From NCBI RefSeq assembly GCF_900236475.1, contig NZ_LT963352.1:5584001-5648000 (forward strand): DNA of 64,000 bases, read 5' to 3'. The notes beneath the pieces are model-generated. The model was given only the letters and a program-made list of their open reading frames with translations, ran no database searches and had not been told where the DNA came from. Both the position numbers and the translations under genes were made by a program. The stretch comes from Streptomyces chartreusis NRRL 3882 (GTDB lineage: Bacteria; Actinomycetota; Actinomycetes; Streptomycetales; Streptomycetaceae). This document shows positions 9,107-17,991 of this stretch, one piece after another; within the stretch, counting starts at the first letter, position 1, and each line of letters starts with the position of its first letter.

Positions 9107-11464
9107 GTGACCAGTAGACCCTGGACGTTCAGAGCGGCAGCCATAGGCGTGGCGCTCGCGGCGGCCACGGCCACCGTCTCCGTGTACGGCGTGGCCCAGG
9201 CCGACGACACCTCCGCTCCCAGGTCCACCACCGTGGACCGGCACGACCCGGCGGATCGTCACCACGGCGAGCACGACCTCGAAGGCCCGCTGAGCAAGAC
9301 CCAGGAGGCTCAGCGCCAGGAGGCCCTGAAGCAGGTCATATCCGGCAAGTCCACGGTGAAGAACCGTGACGGCTCGAAGGTCGTCCAGCTCAAGAGCAAG
9401 AAGGGCGACAGCAAGTACGTCGAGCTCGGCCGCGAGAAGACCGACAAGATCTTCACCATCCTGGTCGAGTTCGGCGACCAGATCAGCGAGTTCGGCGGCA
9501 CGCCCGGCCCGCTGCACAACCAGATAGCCAAGCCGGACCGCACGAAGGACAACTCCACGGCCTGGCGCGCGGACTACGACCAGAAGTACTTCGAGGACCT
9601 CTACTTCGGCACCGGCAAGAACGCCGAGTCGGTGAAGAAGTACTACGAGAAGCAGTCCTCCGGCCGCTACTCGGTCGAGGGCGAGGTCTCCGACTGGGTC
9701 AAGGTCCCCTACAACGAGGCCCGTTACGGCAACAACGCCTGCGGTGACACCAACTGCCCGAGCGTGTGGAACGTCGTCAGCGACGGTCTGAACGCGTGGG
9801 TCTCCCAGCAGAAGGCGGCTGGGAAGACCGACGCCGAGATCAAGGCGGACGTCAAGCAGTACGACCAGTGGGACCGCTACGACTTCGACGGCGACGGCGA
9901 CTTCAACGAGTCCGACGGCTACATCGACCACTTCCAGGTCGTGCACGCCGGTGAGGACGAGTCCGCGGGCGGCGGCGCCCAGGGCGAGGACGCGATCTGG
10001 GCCCACCGCTGGTACGCCTTCGGCACCGACGCCGGCGCCACCGGCCCGGAGAACAACAAGCTGGGCGGCGCGAAGATCGGCGACACCGGCATCTGGGTCG
10101 GCGACTACACCGTCCAGCCGGAGAACGGCGGACTCGGCGTCTACGCCCACGAGTACGGCCACGACCTCGGCCTGCCGGACCACTACGACACCAGCGGCGG
10201 CGGCGACAACTCCACCGGCTTTTGGACCCTGATGTCCTCCGGCTCCTGGCTCGGCACCGGCAAGAACGAGATCGGTGACCTGCCCGGCGACATGACCGCC
10301 TGGGACAAGCTCCAGCTGGGGTGGCTCAAGTACGACACCGCGAAGGCCGCGACCAACTCGTGGCACAAGCTGGGCGTCGCCGAGTACAACACGAAGCACA
10401 AGCAGGGCCTCGTGGTCGAGCTGCCCAAGAAGAAGGTCACCACCGAGATCGTGCAGCCCGCGCAGGGCACCAACCAGTGGTGGAGCGGCAGCGGCGACAA
10501 CCTCAAGAACACGCTGGCCCGTTCGGTCGACCTCACCGGCAAGAAGTCGGCGTCCCTGACGCTCGACGGCTGGTACGACATCGAGGCCAACTACGACTAC
10601 CTCTACACCGAGGTGTCGACCGACGGCGGCGCCAACTGGACCCCGCTCGACGGCACGGTGGACGGCCAGCCGCTCCCGCGTGACGGCAGCGACAAGCCGG
10701 TCCTGACCGGCACGTCCGGCGCGTACAGGAAGCTGGCGTTCCCGCTGGACGCCTACGCGGGCAAGAAGATCGACCTGCGCTTCCGCTACCAGACCGACGG
10801 CGGCGTGGCCCAGAAGGGCTTCACGGCCGACCGCATCACGGTGACCGCCGACGGCGCCGCGGTCTTCTCCGACGACGCCGAGTCCGCGGACCCGGCCTGG
10901 AAGGCGAACGGCTTCTCCCGCATGGGCGCGTCCTTCACCAAGGACTACGCGCAGTACTACATCGCGGAGAACCGCCAGTACGTGTCGTACGACAAGACCC
11001 TCAAGGTCGGCCCGTACAACTTCGGCTTCTCCAAGACCCGTCCGGACTGGGTGGAGCACTACCCGTACCAGAACGGTCTGTTGATCTGGAAGTGGGACAC
11101 CTCCCAGCAGGACAACAACACCAGCGTCCACCCGGGCACGGGTCTGCTGCTGCCGGTCGACTCGCACCCGAAGGCGCTGAAGTGGACCGACGGCACGCTG
11201 ATGCGCAACCGCATCCAGGCCTACGACTCGCCGTTCAGCCTGTACCGCACGGACGGCATCACGCTGCACAACGCGGACGTCGCCACGAGCATCCCGTCGT
11301 CGAAGGGGGTGTCGGTCTTCAACGACCGAGTGAACACCTACTACGACGAGGCGAACAAGACCGGCGGCGTCAAGATCACTGACACCAATACCAAGATCAA
11401 GATCATCAAGGAGGCCAAGGACGGCTCGACGATCGAGCTCGAAGTAGGCCCCGCGGCGAAGTAG
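9107..11464 (+). CDS. Secreted M6 family metalloprotease (immune inhibitor A type)
   Basis: A 785-residue secreted zinc protease. GTG 9107 is preferred over upstream in-frame codons because GGGGGAGGA sits seven bases before it and it opens a clean signal peptide ending near VYGVAQA. The zinc site is HEYGHDLGLPDHYD (His348, Glu349, His352), the M6 signature. The C-terminal half has beta-sandwich, carbohydrate- or protein-binding-like modules (LTLDGWYDIEANYDYLY). The gene is monocistronic, ends at a strong terminator and probably serves extracellular protein breakdown. The substrate is not known. Confidence 0.95.
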   Translation: MTSRPWTFRAAAIGVALAAATATVSVYGVAQADDTSAPRSTTVDRHDPADRHHGEHDLEGPLSKTQEAQRQEALKQVISGKSTVKNRDGSKVVQLKSKKGDSKYVELGREKTDKIFTILVEFGDQISEFGGTPGPLHNQIAKPDRTKDNSTAWRADYDQKYFEDLYFGTGKNAESVKKYYEKQSSGRYSVEGEVSDWVKVPYNEARYGNNACGDTNCPSVWNVVSDGLNAWVSQQKAAGKTDAEIKADVKQYDQWDRYDFDGDGDFNESDGYIDHFQVVHAGEDESAGGGAQGEDAIWAHRWYAFGTDAGATGPENNKLGGAKIGDTGIWVGDYTVQPENGGLGVYAHEYGHDLGLPDHYDTSGGGDNSTGFWTLMSSGSWLGTGKNEIGDLPGDMTAWDKLQLGWLKYDTAKAATNSWHKLGVAEYNTKHKQGLVVELPKKKVTTEIVQPAQGTNQWWSGSGDNLKNTLARSVDLTGKKSASLTLDGWYDIEANYDYLYTEVSTDGGANWTPLDGTVDGQPLPRDGSDKPVLTGTSGAYRKLAFPLDAYAGKKIDLRFRYQTDGGVAQKGFTADRITVTADGAAVFSDDAESADPAWKANGFSRMGASFTKDYAQYYIAENRQYVSYDKTLKVGPYNFGFSKTRPDWVEHYPYQNGLLIWKWDTSQQDNNTSVHPGTGLLLPVDSHPKALKWTDGTLMRNRIQAYDSPFSLYRTDGITLHNADVATSIPSSKGVSVFNDRVNTYYDEANKTGGVKITDTNTKIKIIKEAKDGSTIELEVGPAAK

Positions 11465-11488
11465 ATCGCGTTTTCGCAGGTCAGAGCA

Positions 11489-11524
11489 TGATCGGCGGCG
11501 ACCCCCTGGCGGGTCGCCGCCGAT
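11489..11524 (+). terminator. Terminator after the M6 protease
   Basis: Perfect 15-bp stem (GATCGGCGGCGACCC at 11489-11503 with its complement at 11510-11524), six-base loop, 25 bases after the stop codon. Confidence 0.8.
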
Positions 11525-11598
11525 CCGTGTTTAGGTGCGTCCTGTGGTTCTCTTATTGACACCGACCGACGCACCGACCGACACGGGGGTATGACCGC

Positions 11599-11943
11599 AT
11601 GGCCGCAGGAGGCTTCTGCAAGCTGCCGAACGGCACCGTGGTGGTGGCGCTGAACCTGCCCAGTCCCGCCGCCGACGGCCCCGGATCCGTCCGCGTGCTC
11701 GTCCACGCGGCGAACCGTGCCCGAGCCCTGACCAGGCTCCGCAACCTGGGCCTGCGCGCGGTCTACCTGCGCGGCAACGCCGCCCCGCCGTCCCCCGACG
11801 AGATCACGGCCGTCCTGCACCACCCCGACGGCCTCATATGGCGCACGGCCCCTGACAACGGTGTCGTGACCGGCCCCGACCTCGCCCTGGAACTGTGGCG
11901 CCCGATCAGAGCCCTCCTGCGGCGCCCGACAGCCCAGACCTGA
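11599..11943 (+). CDS. Conserved hypothetical protein
   Basis: A 114-residue basic protein starting MAAGGFCKLPNGTVVVALNL. It has an alternating hydrophobic/charged pattern suggesting a small alpha/beta fold and no signal peptide or membrane helix. Third-position G/C bias supports coding. It converges with pncA with a 23-base gap. I do not recognise the family. Confidence 0.65.
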   Translation: MAAGGFCKLPNGTVVVALNLPSPAADGPGSVRVLVHAANRARALTRLRNLGLRAVYLRGNAAPPSPDEITAVLHHPDGLIWRTAPDNGVVTGPDLALELWRPIRALLRRPTAQT

Positions 11944-11966
11944 CCCTCAGGGCCGGGCCTGTCGGG

Positions 11967-12557
11967 TCACTGGACGACCGGCTTGCCCGACAGCTCCACG
12001 CCCGCCTCGCGGAGCTCCTCCAGGGCCCGCTCGGTGGTTTCCTGGGCCACGCCCGCCGTGAGGTCGAGGAGGACGTGCGTGCGGAAGCCCTCCTTCGCGG
12101 CGTCCAGGGCCGTGGCGCGTACGCAGTGGTCCGTGGCGATGCCGACCACGTCCACCTCGGTGACCTCGCGGGAGCGGAGCCAGTCGGCCAGGGGCGTGCC
12201 GTTCTCGTCCGTGCCCTCGAAGCCGCTGTACGCCGCCGCGTACGCGCCCTTGTCGAAGACGGCGTCGACGGAGCCGGACGCGACGGCGGGGGCGAAGTTC
12301 GGGTGGAAGCCGACGCCCTCCGTGCCGGCGACGCAGTGCGCGGGCCAGGAGCGGACGTAGTCGGGGTTGGTGGAGAAGTGGCCGCCGGGGGCGATGTGGT
12401 GATCGCGGGTGGCCACGACGTGCTGGTAGCCGGACCCGGCGGCCTGCCCGATCAGCTCGGTGACGGCGGCGGCCACATCGGCACCGCCGGCCACCGCGAG
12501 GCTGCCCCCCTCGCAGAAGTCGTTCTGCACGTCTACGACGATCAAGGCGCGGCGCAT
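11967..12557 (-). CDS. pncA: Nicotinamidase, isochorismatase family
   Basis: Hydrolyses nicotinamide to nicotinate in NAD salvage. The 196-residue product shows the catalytic triad context: Asp9 in VVDVQNDFCEGG, the Lys of VFDKGAYAAAYSGF, and the Cys of VVGIATDHCVRATALDA. Metal-binding residues appear in ATRDHHIAPGGHF. It follows pncB on the same strand after 113 bases, so the two consecutive steps of the Preiss-Handler salvage route are encoded together. Confidence 0.95.
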   Translation of the reverse strand: MRRALIVVDVQNDFCEGGSLAVAGGADVAAAVTELIGQAAGSGYQHVVATRDHHIAPGGHFSTNPDYVRSWPAHCVAGTEGVGFHPNFAPAVASGSVDAVFDKGAYAAAYSGFEGTDENGTPLADWLRSREVTEVDVVGIATDHCVRATALDAAKEGFRTHVLLDLTAGVAQETTERALEELREAGVELSGKPVVQ

Positions 12558-12670
12558 GGTCGGTGTCCTTCGGCTATGAGGTCGGCAAGCCCGGCCGGTG
12601 AACTTCCGAGCCTATTGACATGGGGGAGGAGACGGGAGGGGGCACGGCTCGGCGCATCGCGGCACATCCC

Positions 12671-14017
12671 CTAGCTACCCGAGGCGCCGTGCGCGTACTC
12701 CGTCGGAATGACGGGCTCCCCGCGCGAGAGCTGCGTGGCCGACATCGGGAGCCCCGCACGCGCCGCCGCGTGCCGGTCCCGCGCCGCGTCCAGCGGCTCA
12801 CGGGCGACCACCTCGCCGCCCTTGACCAGCTCCACGAGCAGCTGCCGGTCCGCGAGCTCCGTCGGCACCGGCCCGGTGCCGACCACCTCGGCCTCGGCGA
12901 CCCCGTAGGAGTCCAGCCGCCGCGCGGCCCACTTGCGCCCGCCCACGGACGTCTTGCCCCCGCTCGACTTCTTCGCCACCGGCACCAGCGGAGCGTTCGG
13001 CTCCGCGGACTCGGCCCGCGCGACCAGCTTGTAGACCATCGAGGACGTCGGGTGCCCGGACCCGGTCACCAGCTGCGTACCGACGCCGTACGCGTCCACG
13101 GGCGCCGCCGCCAGCGAGGCGATCGCGTACTCGTCCAGGTCCGAGGTCACGATGATCTTCGTGTCGGTCGCGCCCAGCTCGTCCAGCTGCTGCCGCACCC
13201 GGTGCGCCACCAGCAGCAGATCGCCGGAGTCGATCCGCACCGCTCCGAGCCCGGGCCCGGCGACCTCCACGGCCGTACGGACCGCCTCGGCGACGTCGTA
13301 CGTGTCCACCAGCAGCGTCGTGCCCCGCCCGAGCGTGTTCACCTGGGCCTGGAAGGCGTCCCGCTCGCTGTCGTGCAGCAGGGTGAAGGCGTGGGCGGAG
13401 GTGCCGACGGTGGGGATGCCGTAGCGGAACCCGGCGGCCAGGTCCGAGGTGGTCGCGAAGCCGCCCACGTACGCGGCCCGGGACGCCGCCACCGCCGCCA
13501 GCTCGTGCGTGCGCCGGGCGCCCATCTCGATCAGCGGCCGGTCCCCGGCGGCCGACGACATGCGCGAGGCGGCCGCGGCGATCGCCGAGTCGTGGTTGAG
13601 GATCGACAGGATCACGGTCTCCAGCAGCACGCACTCGGCGAAGGTGCCCTCGACCCGCATGATCGGCGAGCCCGGGAAGTACACCTCGCCCTCGGGGTAG
13701 CCCCAGATGTCCCCGCTGAAGCGGTAGCCGGCGAGCCATGCGAGGGTCTCCTCGCCGACGATCTCGCGCTCGCGCAGGAAGTCGAGCACGCCCGCGTCGA
13801 AACGGAAGTTCTCCACCGCGTCCAGGACCCGCCCGGTGCCCGCCACGACTCCGTAGCGGCGCCCGTTCGGCAGGCGCCGGGTGAAGACCTCGAACACGCT
13901 CCGCCGCTCGGCCGTGCCCGCCTCCAGGGCGGCCCGCAGCATCGTCAGCTCGTACTGGTCCGTGAAGAGCGCCGTCGAGGGAACATCCACCGGCAGCCCA
14001 AGGTCCGCTGTGTTCAT
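12671..14017 (-). CDS. pncB: Nicotinate phosphoribosyltransferase
   Basis: Makes nicotinate mononucleotide from nicotinate and PRPP, the step after nicotinamidase. The 448-residue length is normal. Visible family motifs are LFTDQYELTMLRAALEAGTA at the N-terminus, GTSAHAFTLLHDSERDAFQA (with the His region that is autophosphorylated in the family), TLLVDTYD and VRIDSGDLLLVAHRVR. It is divergent from clpS across about 100 bases that must hold both promoters. Confidence 0.95.
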   Translation of the reverse strand: MNTADLGLPVDVPSTALFTDQYELTMLRAALEAGTAERRSVFEVFTRRLPNGRRYGVVAGTGRVLDAVENFRFDAGVLDFLREREIVGEETLAWLAGYRFSGDIWGYPEGEVYFPGSPIMRVEGTFAECVLLETVILSILNHDSAIAAAASRMSSAAGDRPLIEMGARRTHELAAVAASRAAYVGGFATTSDLAAGFRYGIPTVGTSAHAFTLLHDSERDAFQAQVNTLGRGTTLLVDTYDVAEAVRTAVEVAGPGLGAVRIDSGDLLLVAHRVRQQLDELGATDTKIIVTSDLDEYAIASLAAAPVDAYGVGTQLVTGSGHPTSSMVYKLVARAESAEPNAPLVPVAKKSSGGKTSVGGRKWAARRLDSYGVAEAEVVGTGPVPTELADRQLLVELVKGGEVVAREPLDAARDRHAAARAGLPMSATQLSRGEPVIPTEYAHGASGS

Positions 14018-14114
14018 GACGAGGATGGTACCCCCATTTCGTCAGTCTGACGATTTTCATCAAGGCCCCCGGCTTCCAGGCCCGTTTGTGCGACTACCCC
14101 CCTCGGGTGGCAGC

Positions 14115-14432
14115 ATGGGCAGTGTGACGTCACCCGCGCCCCTGGAGATCGAACGCACCGAGTCGGCGGAGGAGGTCTTCGCCGTACCCGAGCCGGACGT
14201 CCCCTGGGTCACCATCGTGCACAACGACCCGGTCAACCTCATGAGCTATGTGACGTACGTCTTCCAGACGTACTTCGGCTACTCCAAGGACAAGGCCACC
14301 AAGCTCATGCTCGACGTCCACCACAAGGGCCGGGCGGTCGTCTCCAGCGGCAGCCGCGAGGAGATGGAACGCGACGTGCAGGCCATGCACGGCTACGGCC
14401 TGTGGGCCACCCTCCAGCAGGACCGCAAGTAG
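14115..14432 (+). CDS. clpS: ATP-dependent Clp protease adaptor ClpS
   Basis: A 105-residue adaptor that delivers N-degron substrates to ClpA/ClpC-ClpP. The core motif VTIVHNDPVNLMSYVTYVFQ and the following VHHKGRAVVSSGSREEME are typical of ClpS. The N-terminal about 30 residues are the variable tail. ATG 14115 is used, though GTG 14124 is also possible. The DUF2017 gene follows after 32 bases, an arrangement widely kept in actinobacteria. Confidence 0.95.
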   Translation: MGSVTSPAPLEIERTESAEEVFAVPEPDVPWVTIVHNDPVNLMSYVTYVFQTYFGYSKDKATKLMLDVHHKGRAVVSSGSREEMERDVQAMHGYGLWATLQQDRK

Positions 14433-14464
14433 CCAGCTCCCCGCCCAGCAGCGAAAAGGCGTTC

Positions 14465-15073
14465 ATGCCCGGAACCTTCGAACCGCTTCCCGGCGGCGGC
14501 GCGGCCGTCGCCCTCGACGACGTCGAGATCTCCATCATCCGGTCGCTGGCCGTCCAGCTCCTGGAGCTCATCGGCCCCGGCCCCGCCGAGGACGCCCCCG
14601 GCGACCCGCTCGCCGAGCTGTTCGCGGAGGGCCCGAGCGAGCCGCCCGCCGACCCGGTGCTCAGGCGCCTGTTCCCGGACGCCTACAGCGACCCCGAGCA
14701 GCCCGCCTCGCCCCGGGACGCCGAGGAGCAGCGGGCGTACTCCGCCGAGTTCCGCCGCTACACCGAGAACGACCTGCGGGCCGGCAAGCGGGACAACGCC
14801 CTCGCCGTGATCCGGTCCCTGGACGCGCTCTCCTCGGCCTCGGCCGGCGAGGGCGGCGCGGTGCTGAAGCTGTCGGTGGAGGAGTCCCAGCAGTGGCTGT
14901 CGGCCCTGAACGACCTGCGGCTCGCGATCGGCTCGCGGCTGGAGATCACCGAGGAGGAGGACACCGACCTCCTCTACCGCCTCCCGGACGAGGACCCGCG
15001 CAAGCCGATGGTGATGGCCTACCTCTGGCTGGGTGGACTCCAGGAGACGCTGGTCGGAACCCTTATGCCCTGA
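14465..15073 (+). CDS. DUF2017 domain protein
   Basis: A 202-residue, acidic cytoplasmic protein of the actinobacterial DUF2017 family, usually encoded next to clpS as here. Recognisable features are IRSLAVQLLELIGPG, an Asp/Pro-rich stretch with RLFPDAYSDPEQ, and LSVEESQQWLSALNDLRLAI. The function is unknown; genetic linkage suggests a role with ClpS or protein turnover. Confidence 0.88.
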   Translation: MPGTFEPLPGGGAAVALDDVEISIIRSLAVQLLELIGPGPAEDAPGDPLAELFAEGPSEPPADPVLRRLFPDAYSDPEQPASPRDAEEQRAYSAEFRRYTENDLRAGKRDNALAVIRSLDALSSASAGEGGAVLKLSVEESQQWLSALNDLRLAIGSRLEITEEEDTDLLYRLPDEDPRKPMVMAYLWLGGLQETLVGTLMP

Positions 15074-15414
15074 TCCGTGCAGGTTCCGTGACCGCCGGGT
15101 GACCGATCGGTGTTCGCTCAGAGGACACTCAAATCCGGATAACGATCGCGTCACTGTGCCCGTCTTCTATGCCGCCTTGGGCTGCGCTTTGTCCGGTTTT
15201 CCCTGTGCGGTGCGTCACAATCCACCCAGGTGATCAGTGTTGCGGCCGTGATAAATCTTCACGACCGCCCGGCCGACACCACCCGAATGTCCGGCCGGGT
15301 GCGCCACCGAGCCGACAACCGTCGGCCAGGCACCGCTCCATCATTCCGGGGGGATCGAGACCCGATCCGAGGCCGACGAAGGTCCGGGTCGGCATGGAGA
15401 AAGGCGCACCACAC
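15074..15414 (+). promoter_or_regulatory. Non-coding leader upstream of the amino acid permease
   Basis: About 340 bases with no credible gene. No strong hairpin or riboswitch is recognised. Its position and length suggest it carries the permease promoter and a long 5' leader. A possible in-frame upstream start for the permease is ATG 15394. Confidence 0.35.
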
Positions 15415-16839
15415 ATGACCTCTGCGCAGGTCGACACGGACAACGTCTCCGAAGAGGGGTACGAGCGCGGACTCGGCAGTCGCCAGGTCCAGATGATCGC
15501 GATCGGCGGCGCCATCGGCGTCGGTCTGTTCATGGGTGCCGGAGCGAACATCGCCAAGGCCGGCCCCAGCATCATCCTCATGTACGCCCTCGCGGGCGTC
15601 GTCATCTTCTTCATCATGCGGGCCCTGGGCGAGCTGCTCCTGTACCGCCCCGTCTCCGGCTCCTTCGCCGAGTACGCCCGCGAGTTCCTCGGCCCGTTCT
15701 TCGGGTTCGTCACGGGCTGGACGTACTGGCTCATGTGGGTGGTCACCGGCATGGCCGAGCTCACGGCCGCCGCGATCTACATCCACTTCTGGTTCCCGGA
15801 GATCCCGCAGTGGGTCAGCGCCCTGGTGTTCCTGGTGGTGCTCTTCGGCGTCAACCTGATCTCCGTCAAGATCTTCGGCGAGGTCGAGTTCTGGTTCTCG
15901 ATGATCAAGGTCACGGCCATCATCGGCATGATCGTCATCGGTCTCGGCGTGCTCACCCTCGGCTTCTCCGACGCCGGTGACACCGCCACCGTCTCCAACC
16001 TCTGGTCGCACGACGGCTTCTTCCCGAACGGCATCGGCTCCAGCCTGATGACGCTCCAGGGCGTCATGTTCGCCTACCTCGCCGTCGAGCTCGTCGGTGT
16101 CACCGCGGGCGAGTCCGAGAACCCCGAGAAGACCCTGCCCAAGGCCATCAACACCCTGCCCTGGCGCATCATCGTCTTCTACGTCGGCGCCCTGCTGGTG
16201 ATCCTCTCCGTCGTCAAGTGGACCGAGTTCTCCGCCGGCGAGAGCCCGTTCGTCCACGCGTTCGGCGAGATCGGCATCCCGCTCGCCGCGGGCATCGTCA
16301 ACTTCGTGGTGCTCACCGCGGCCCTGTCGTCCTGCAACTCGGGCATGTACTCGACCGGCCGGATGCTGCGCGACCTGGCCGCCAACAGCGAGGCCCCGCA
16401 GGCTTTCGGCAAGCTCAACGCCCGCAAGACGCCCGCCGTCGGCATCACGGTCTCCGTGGCGCTCATGGGCATCGGCGTCGTCCTGAACTACGTCGTCCCG
16501 GAGAAGGCGTTCCTCTACGTCACCTCCGTCGCCACCGCGGCCGGCATCTGGACCTGGATGATGATCCTCGTCAGCCACATCCGCTACCGCGCCGCGGTCG
16601 ACGCGGGCCGGCTGCGCGCCTCGTCCTTCCCCGCTCCCGGCGGTGCGCTCTTCAGCTGGGTCGCGCTGCTCTTCCTCGTCGGCGTGACCTGCATGATCGC
16701 GTACGACAAGGACGCGCGGGTCTGCCTGTACGTCGCGGCCGGCTGGGCCGTCGCCCTGGGCATCGGCTGGGCGGTCCTCAAGAGCCGCAACCCGCAGATC
16801 GCCGAGCGCCGCGACCCGGAGTTCGAGAAGGTCGGCTGA
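15415..16839 (+). CDS. Amino acid permease, APC superfamily
   Basis: A 474-residue, twelve-helix inner-membrane transporter of the amino acid-polyamine-organocation superfamily (GABA/aromatic/asparagine permease group). The first helix has the substrate-binding loop IAIGGAIGVGLFMGAG. The family motif GVTAGESENPEKTLPKAIN follows TM6, and NSGMYSTGRMLRDLA lies near TM8. ATG 15415 is selected, with 15394 seven codons upstream as an alternative. The substrate is not predictable. A hairpin 80 bases downstream probably ends the transcript. Confidence 0.92.
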   Translation: MTSAQVDTDNVSEEGYERGLGSRQVQMIAIGGAIGVGLFMGAGANIAKAGPSIILMYALAGVVIFFIMRALGELLLYRPVSGSFAEYAREFLGPFFGFVTGWTYWLMWVVTGMAELTAAAIYIHFWFPEIPQWVSALVFLVVLFGVNLISVKIFGEVEFWFSMIKVTAIIGMIVIGLGVLTLGFSDAGDTATVSNLWSHDGFFPNGIGSSLMTLQGVMFAYLAVELVGVTAGESENPEKTLPKAINTLPWRIIVFYVGALLVILSVVKWTEFSAGESPFVHAFGEIGIPLAAGIVNFVVLTAALSSCNSGMYSTGRMLRDLAANSEAPQAFGKLNARKTPAVGITVSVALMGIGVVLNYVVPEKAFLYVTSVATAAGIWTWMMILVSHIRYRAAVDAGRLRASSFPAPGGALFSWVALLFLVGVTCMIAYDKDARVCLYVAAGWAVALGIGWAVLKSRNPQIAERRDPEFEKVG

Positions 16840-16920
16840 CCAACCCGCGAGGACGTCCCGCCGCGGGGAGTACTCGTGGCACTCCCCGGCGGCTGCCGCT
16901 CAGGGCGTCCGGCATGTGGG

Positions 16921-16951
16921 CCGTTCCGTACCATCCATCGGTACGGAACGG
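16921..16951 (+). terminator. Hairpin between the permease and mec
   Basis: Perfect 12-bp stem (CCGTTCCGTACC with its complement), seven-base loop, followed by CCCTTCTGCTT. It lies 23 bases before the mec start, so it likely terminates the permease transcript but could also attenuate mec. Confidence 0.65.
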
Positions 16952-16974
16952 CCCTTCTGCTTATCCTGACGAAC

Positions 16975-17397
16975 ATGCTGACCATCACCCAGGCCCTCGT
17001 CGACCAGATCGTCGCCCACGCGCGCAAGGACCACCCCGACGAGGCGTGCGGCGTGATCGCGGGCCCCGCGGGCTCGGACCGCCCCGAGCGCTTCATCCCG
17101 ATGCTGAACGCGGCCATGTCGCCCACGTTCTACGAGTTCGACTCCGGCGACCTGCTCAAGCTCTACCGCGAGATGGACGACCGTGACGAGGAGCCGGTGG
17201 TGATCTACCACTCCCACACGGCGACCGAGGCCTACCCCTCCCGCACCGACATCTCGTACGCGAACGAGCCCGGCGCGCACTACGTCCTCGTCTCCACGGC
17301 CGACACCGACGGGGCCGGCGAGTTCCAGTTCCGCTCCTTCCGGATCGTGGAGGGCGAGGTCACGGAGGAGGAGGTCGAGATCGTCGAGGCGTACTGA
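16975..17397 (+). CDS. mec: JAMM-family metallopeptidase Mec (CysO-cysteine peptidase)
   Basis: A 140-residue zinc isopeptidase of the JAB/MPN+ family that releases cysteine from the carrier protein CysO. The JAMM residues are complete: Glu23 (HPDEACG), His79 and His81 (VVIYHSHT), Ser89 and Asp92 (YPSRTD). The cysO and cysM genes follow within 350 bases on the same strand, which fixes the pathway by analogy with the Mycobacterium tuberculosis cysM-cysO-mec system. Here mec is separated from cysO by a leader-peptide region. Confidence 0.93.
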   Translation: MLTITQALVDQIVAHARKDHPDEACGVIAGPAGSDRPERFIPMLNAAMSPTFYEFDSGDLLKLYREMDDRDEEPVVIYHSHTATEAYPSRTDISYANEPGAHYVLVSTADTDGAGEFQFRSFRIVEGEVTEEEVEIVEAY

Positions 17398-17496
17398 GCG
17401 GGGCCTGAACAGTGCGGTCTCACTCCCCGGCCCGAAAACGTCCGCGATGTGGGATCACATTCCAGGACCCGGACCGGGAATCGATACGATGACCGC

Positions 17497-17592
17497 ATGG
17501 TTTTCCACGACGTGAGCGACAAGACGCCGGGCCTGCTGCTCGTTGCGCGGCTGCACGTCGACCTGTGCAGGCTCGCCAGCGCCATCTGTTGA
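17497..17592 (+). CDS. Putative cysteine-sensing leader peptide upstream of cysO-cysM
   Basis: A 31-codon open frame ending in LHVDLCRLASAIC followed by TGA, with two Cys codons, one being the last sense codon. This ending matches a recurrent Streptomyces class of small leader peptides found before sulfur and cysteine genes (recalled, not searched). A -10-like TACGAT lies at 17485-17490, so transcription could begin at or next to the ATG and the mRNA may be leaderless. The peptide lies 114 bases before cysO, fitting translational attenuation in which ribosome stalling at Cys codons changes cysO expression. Confidence 0.75.
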   Translation: MVFHDVSDKTPGLLLVARLHVDLCRLASAIC

Positions 17593-17706
17593 CGCCGATC
17601 CCTGCCGCCGTACGGCCGTGAGCCGCGGCGCTGCACACACGCACCACCCCGCTGTTCTTGCGCTGCCGCGCGCCCGACTGACTACTCCCGACAGGAGCCC
17701 TGAGCC

Positions 17707-17985
17707 ATGGCCATCGAGGTCCGCATCCCGACCATCCTCCGCCAGTACACCGACGGTCAGAAGGCGGTGGAGGGCAGCGGTGACACCCTCGCCGAGCTGT
17801 TCGCCGACCTCGAGACGCGGCACGCCGGCATCCAGGCCCGCATCGTGGACGGCGACCAGCTGCGCCGTTTCGTCAACGTCTACCTGAACGACGAGGACGT
17901 GCGCTTCCTCGACGGCATCAAGACCAAGCTGACGGACGGCGACAACGTCACGATCCTGCCGGCCGTAGCCGGCGGCATGGTCTGA
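17707..17985 (+). CDS. cysO: Sulfur carrier protein CysO (ThiS/MoaD-like)
   Basis: A 92-residue beta-grasp ubiquitin-like protein (IRIPTILRQYTDGQKAVE-type opening, then FVNVYLNDEDVRFLDGIKTK and VTILPAVAGG). In the pathway its C-terminal diglycine becomes a thiocarboxylate that gives sulfur to CysM. Here two residues, Met-Val, follow the Gly-Gly, so the tail must be trimmed before activation if the usual chemistry applies. The gene is six bases upstream of cysM and clearly co-transcribed with it. Confidence 0.93.
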   Translation: MAIEVRIPTILRQYTDGQKAVEGSGDTLAELFADLETRHAGIQARIVDGDQLRRFVNVYLNDEDVRFLDGIKTKLTDGDNVTILPAVAGGMV

Positions 17986-17991
17986 TCACCG

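Noticed and set aside
15074..15414. Riboswitch upstream of the amino acid permease
   Set aside because: Long leader, but no consensus of a known riboswitch class could be matched by eye.
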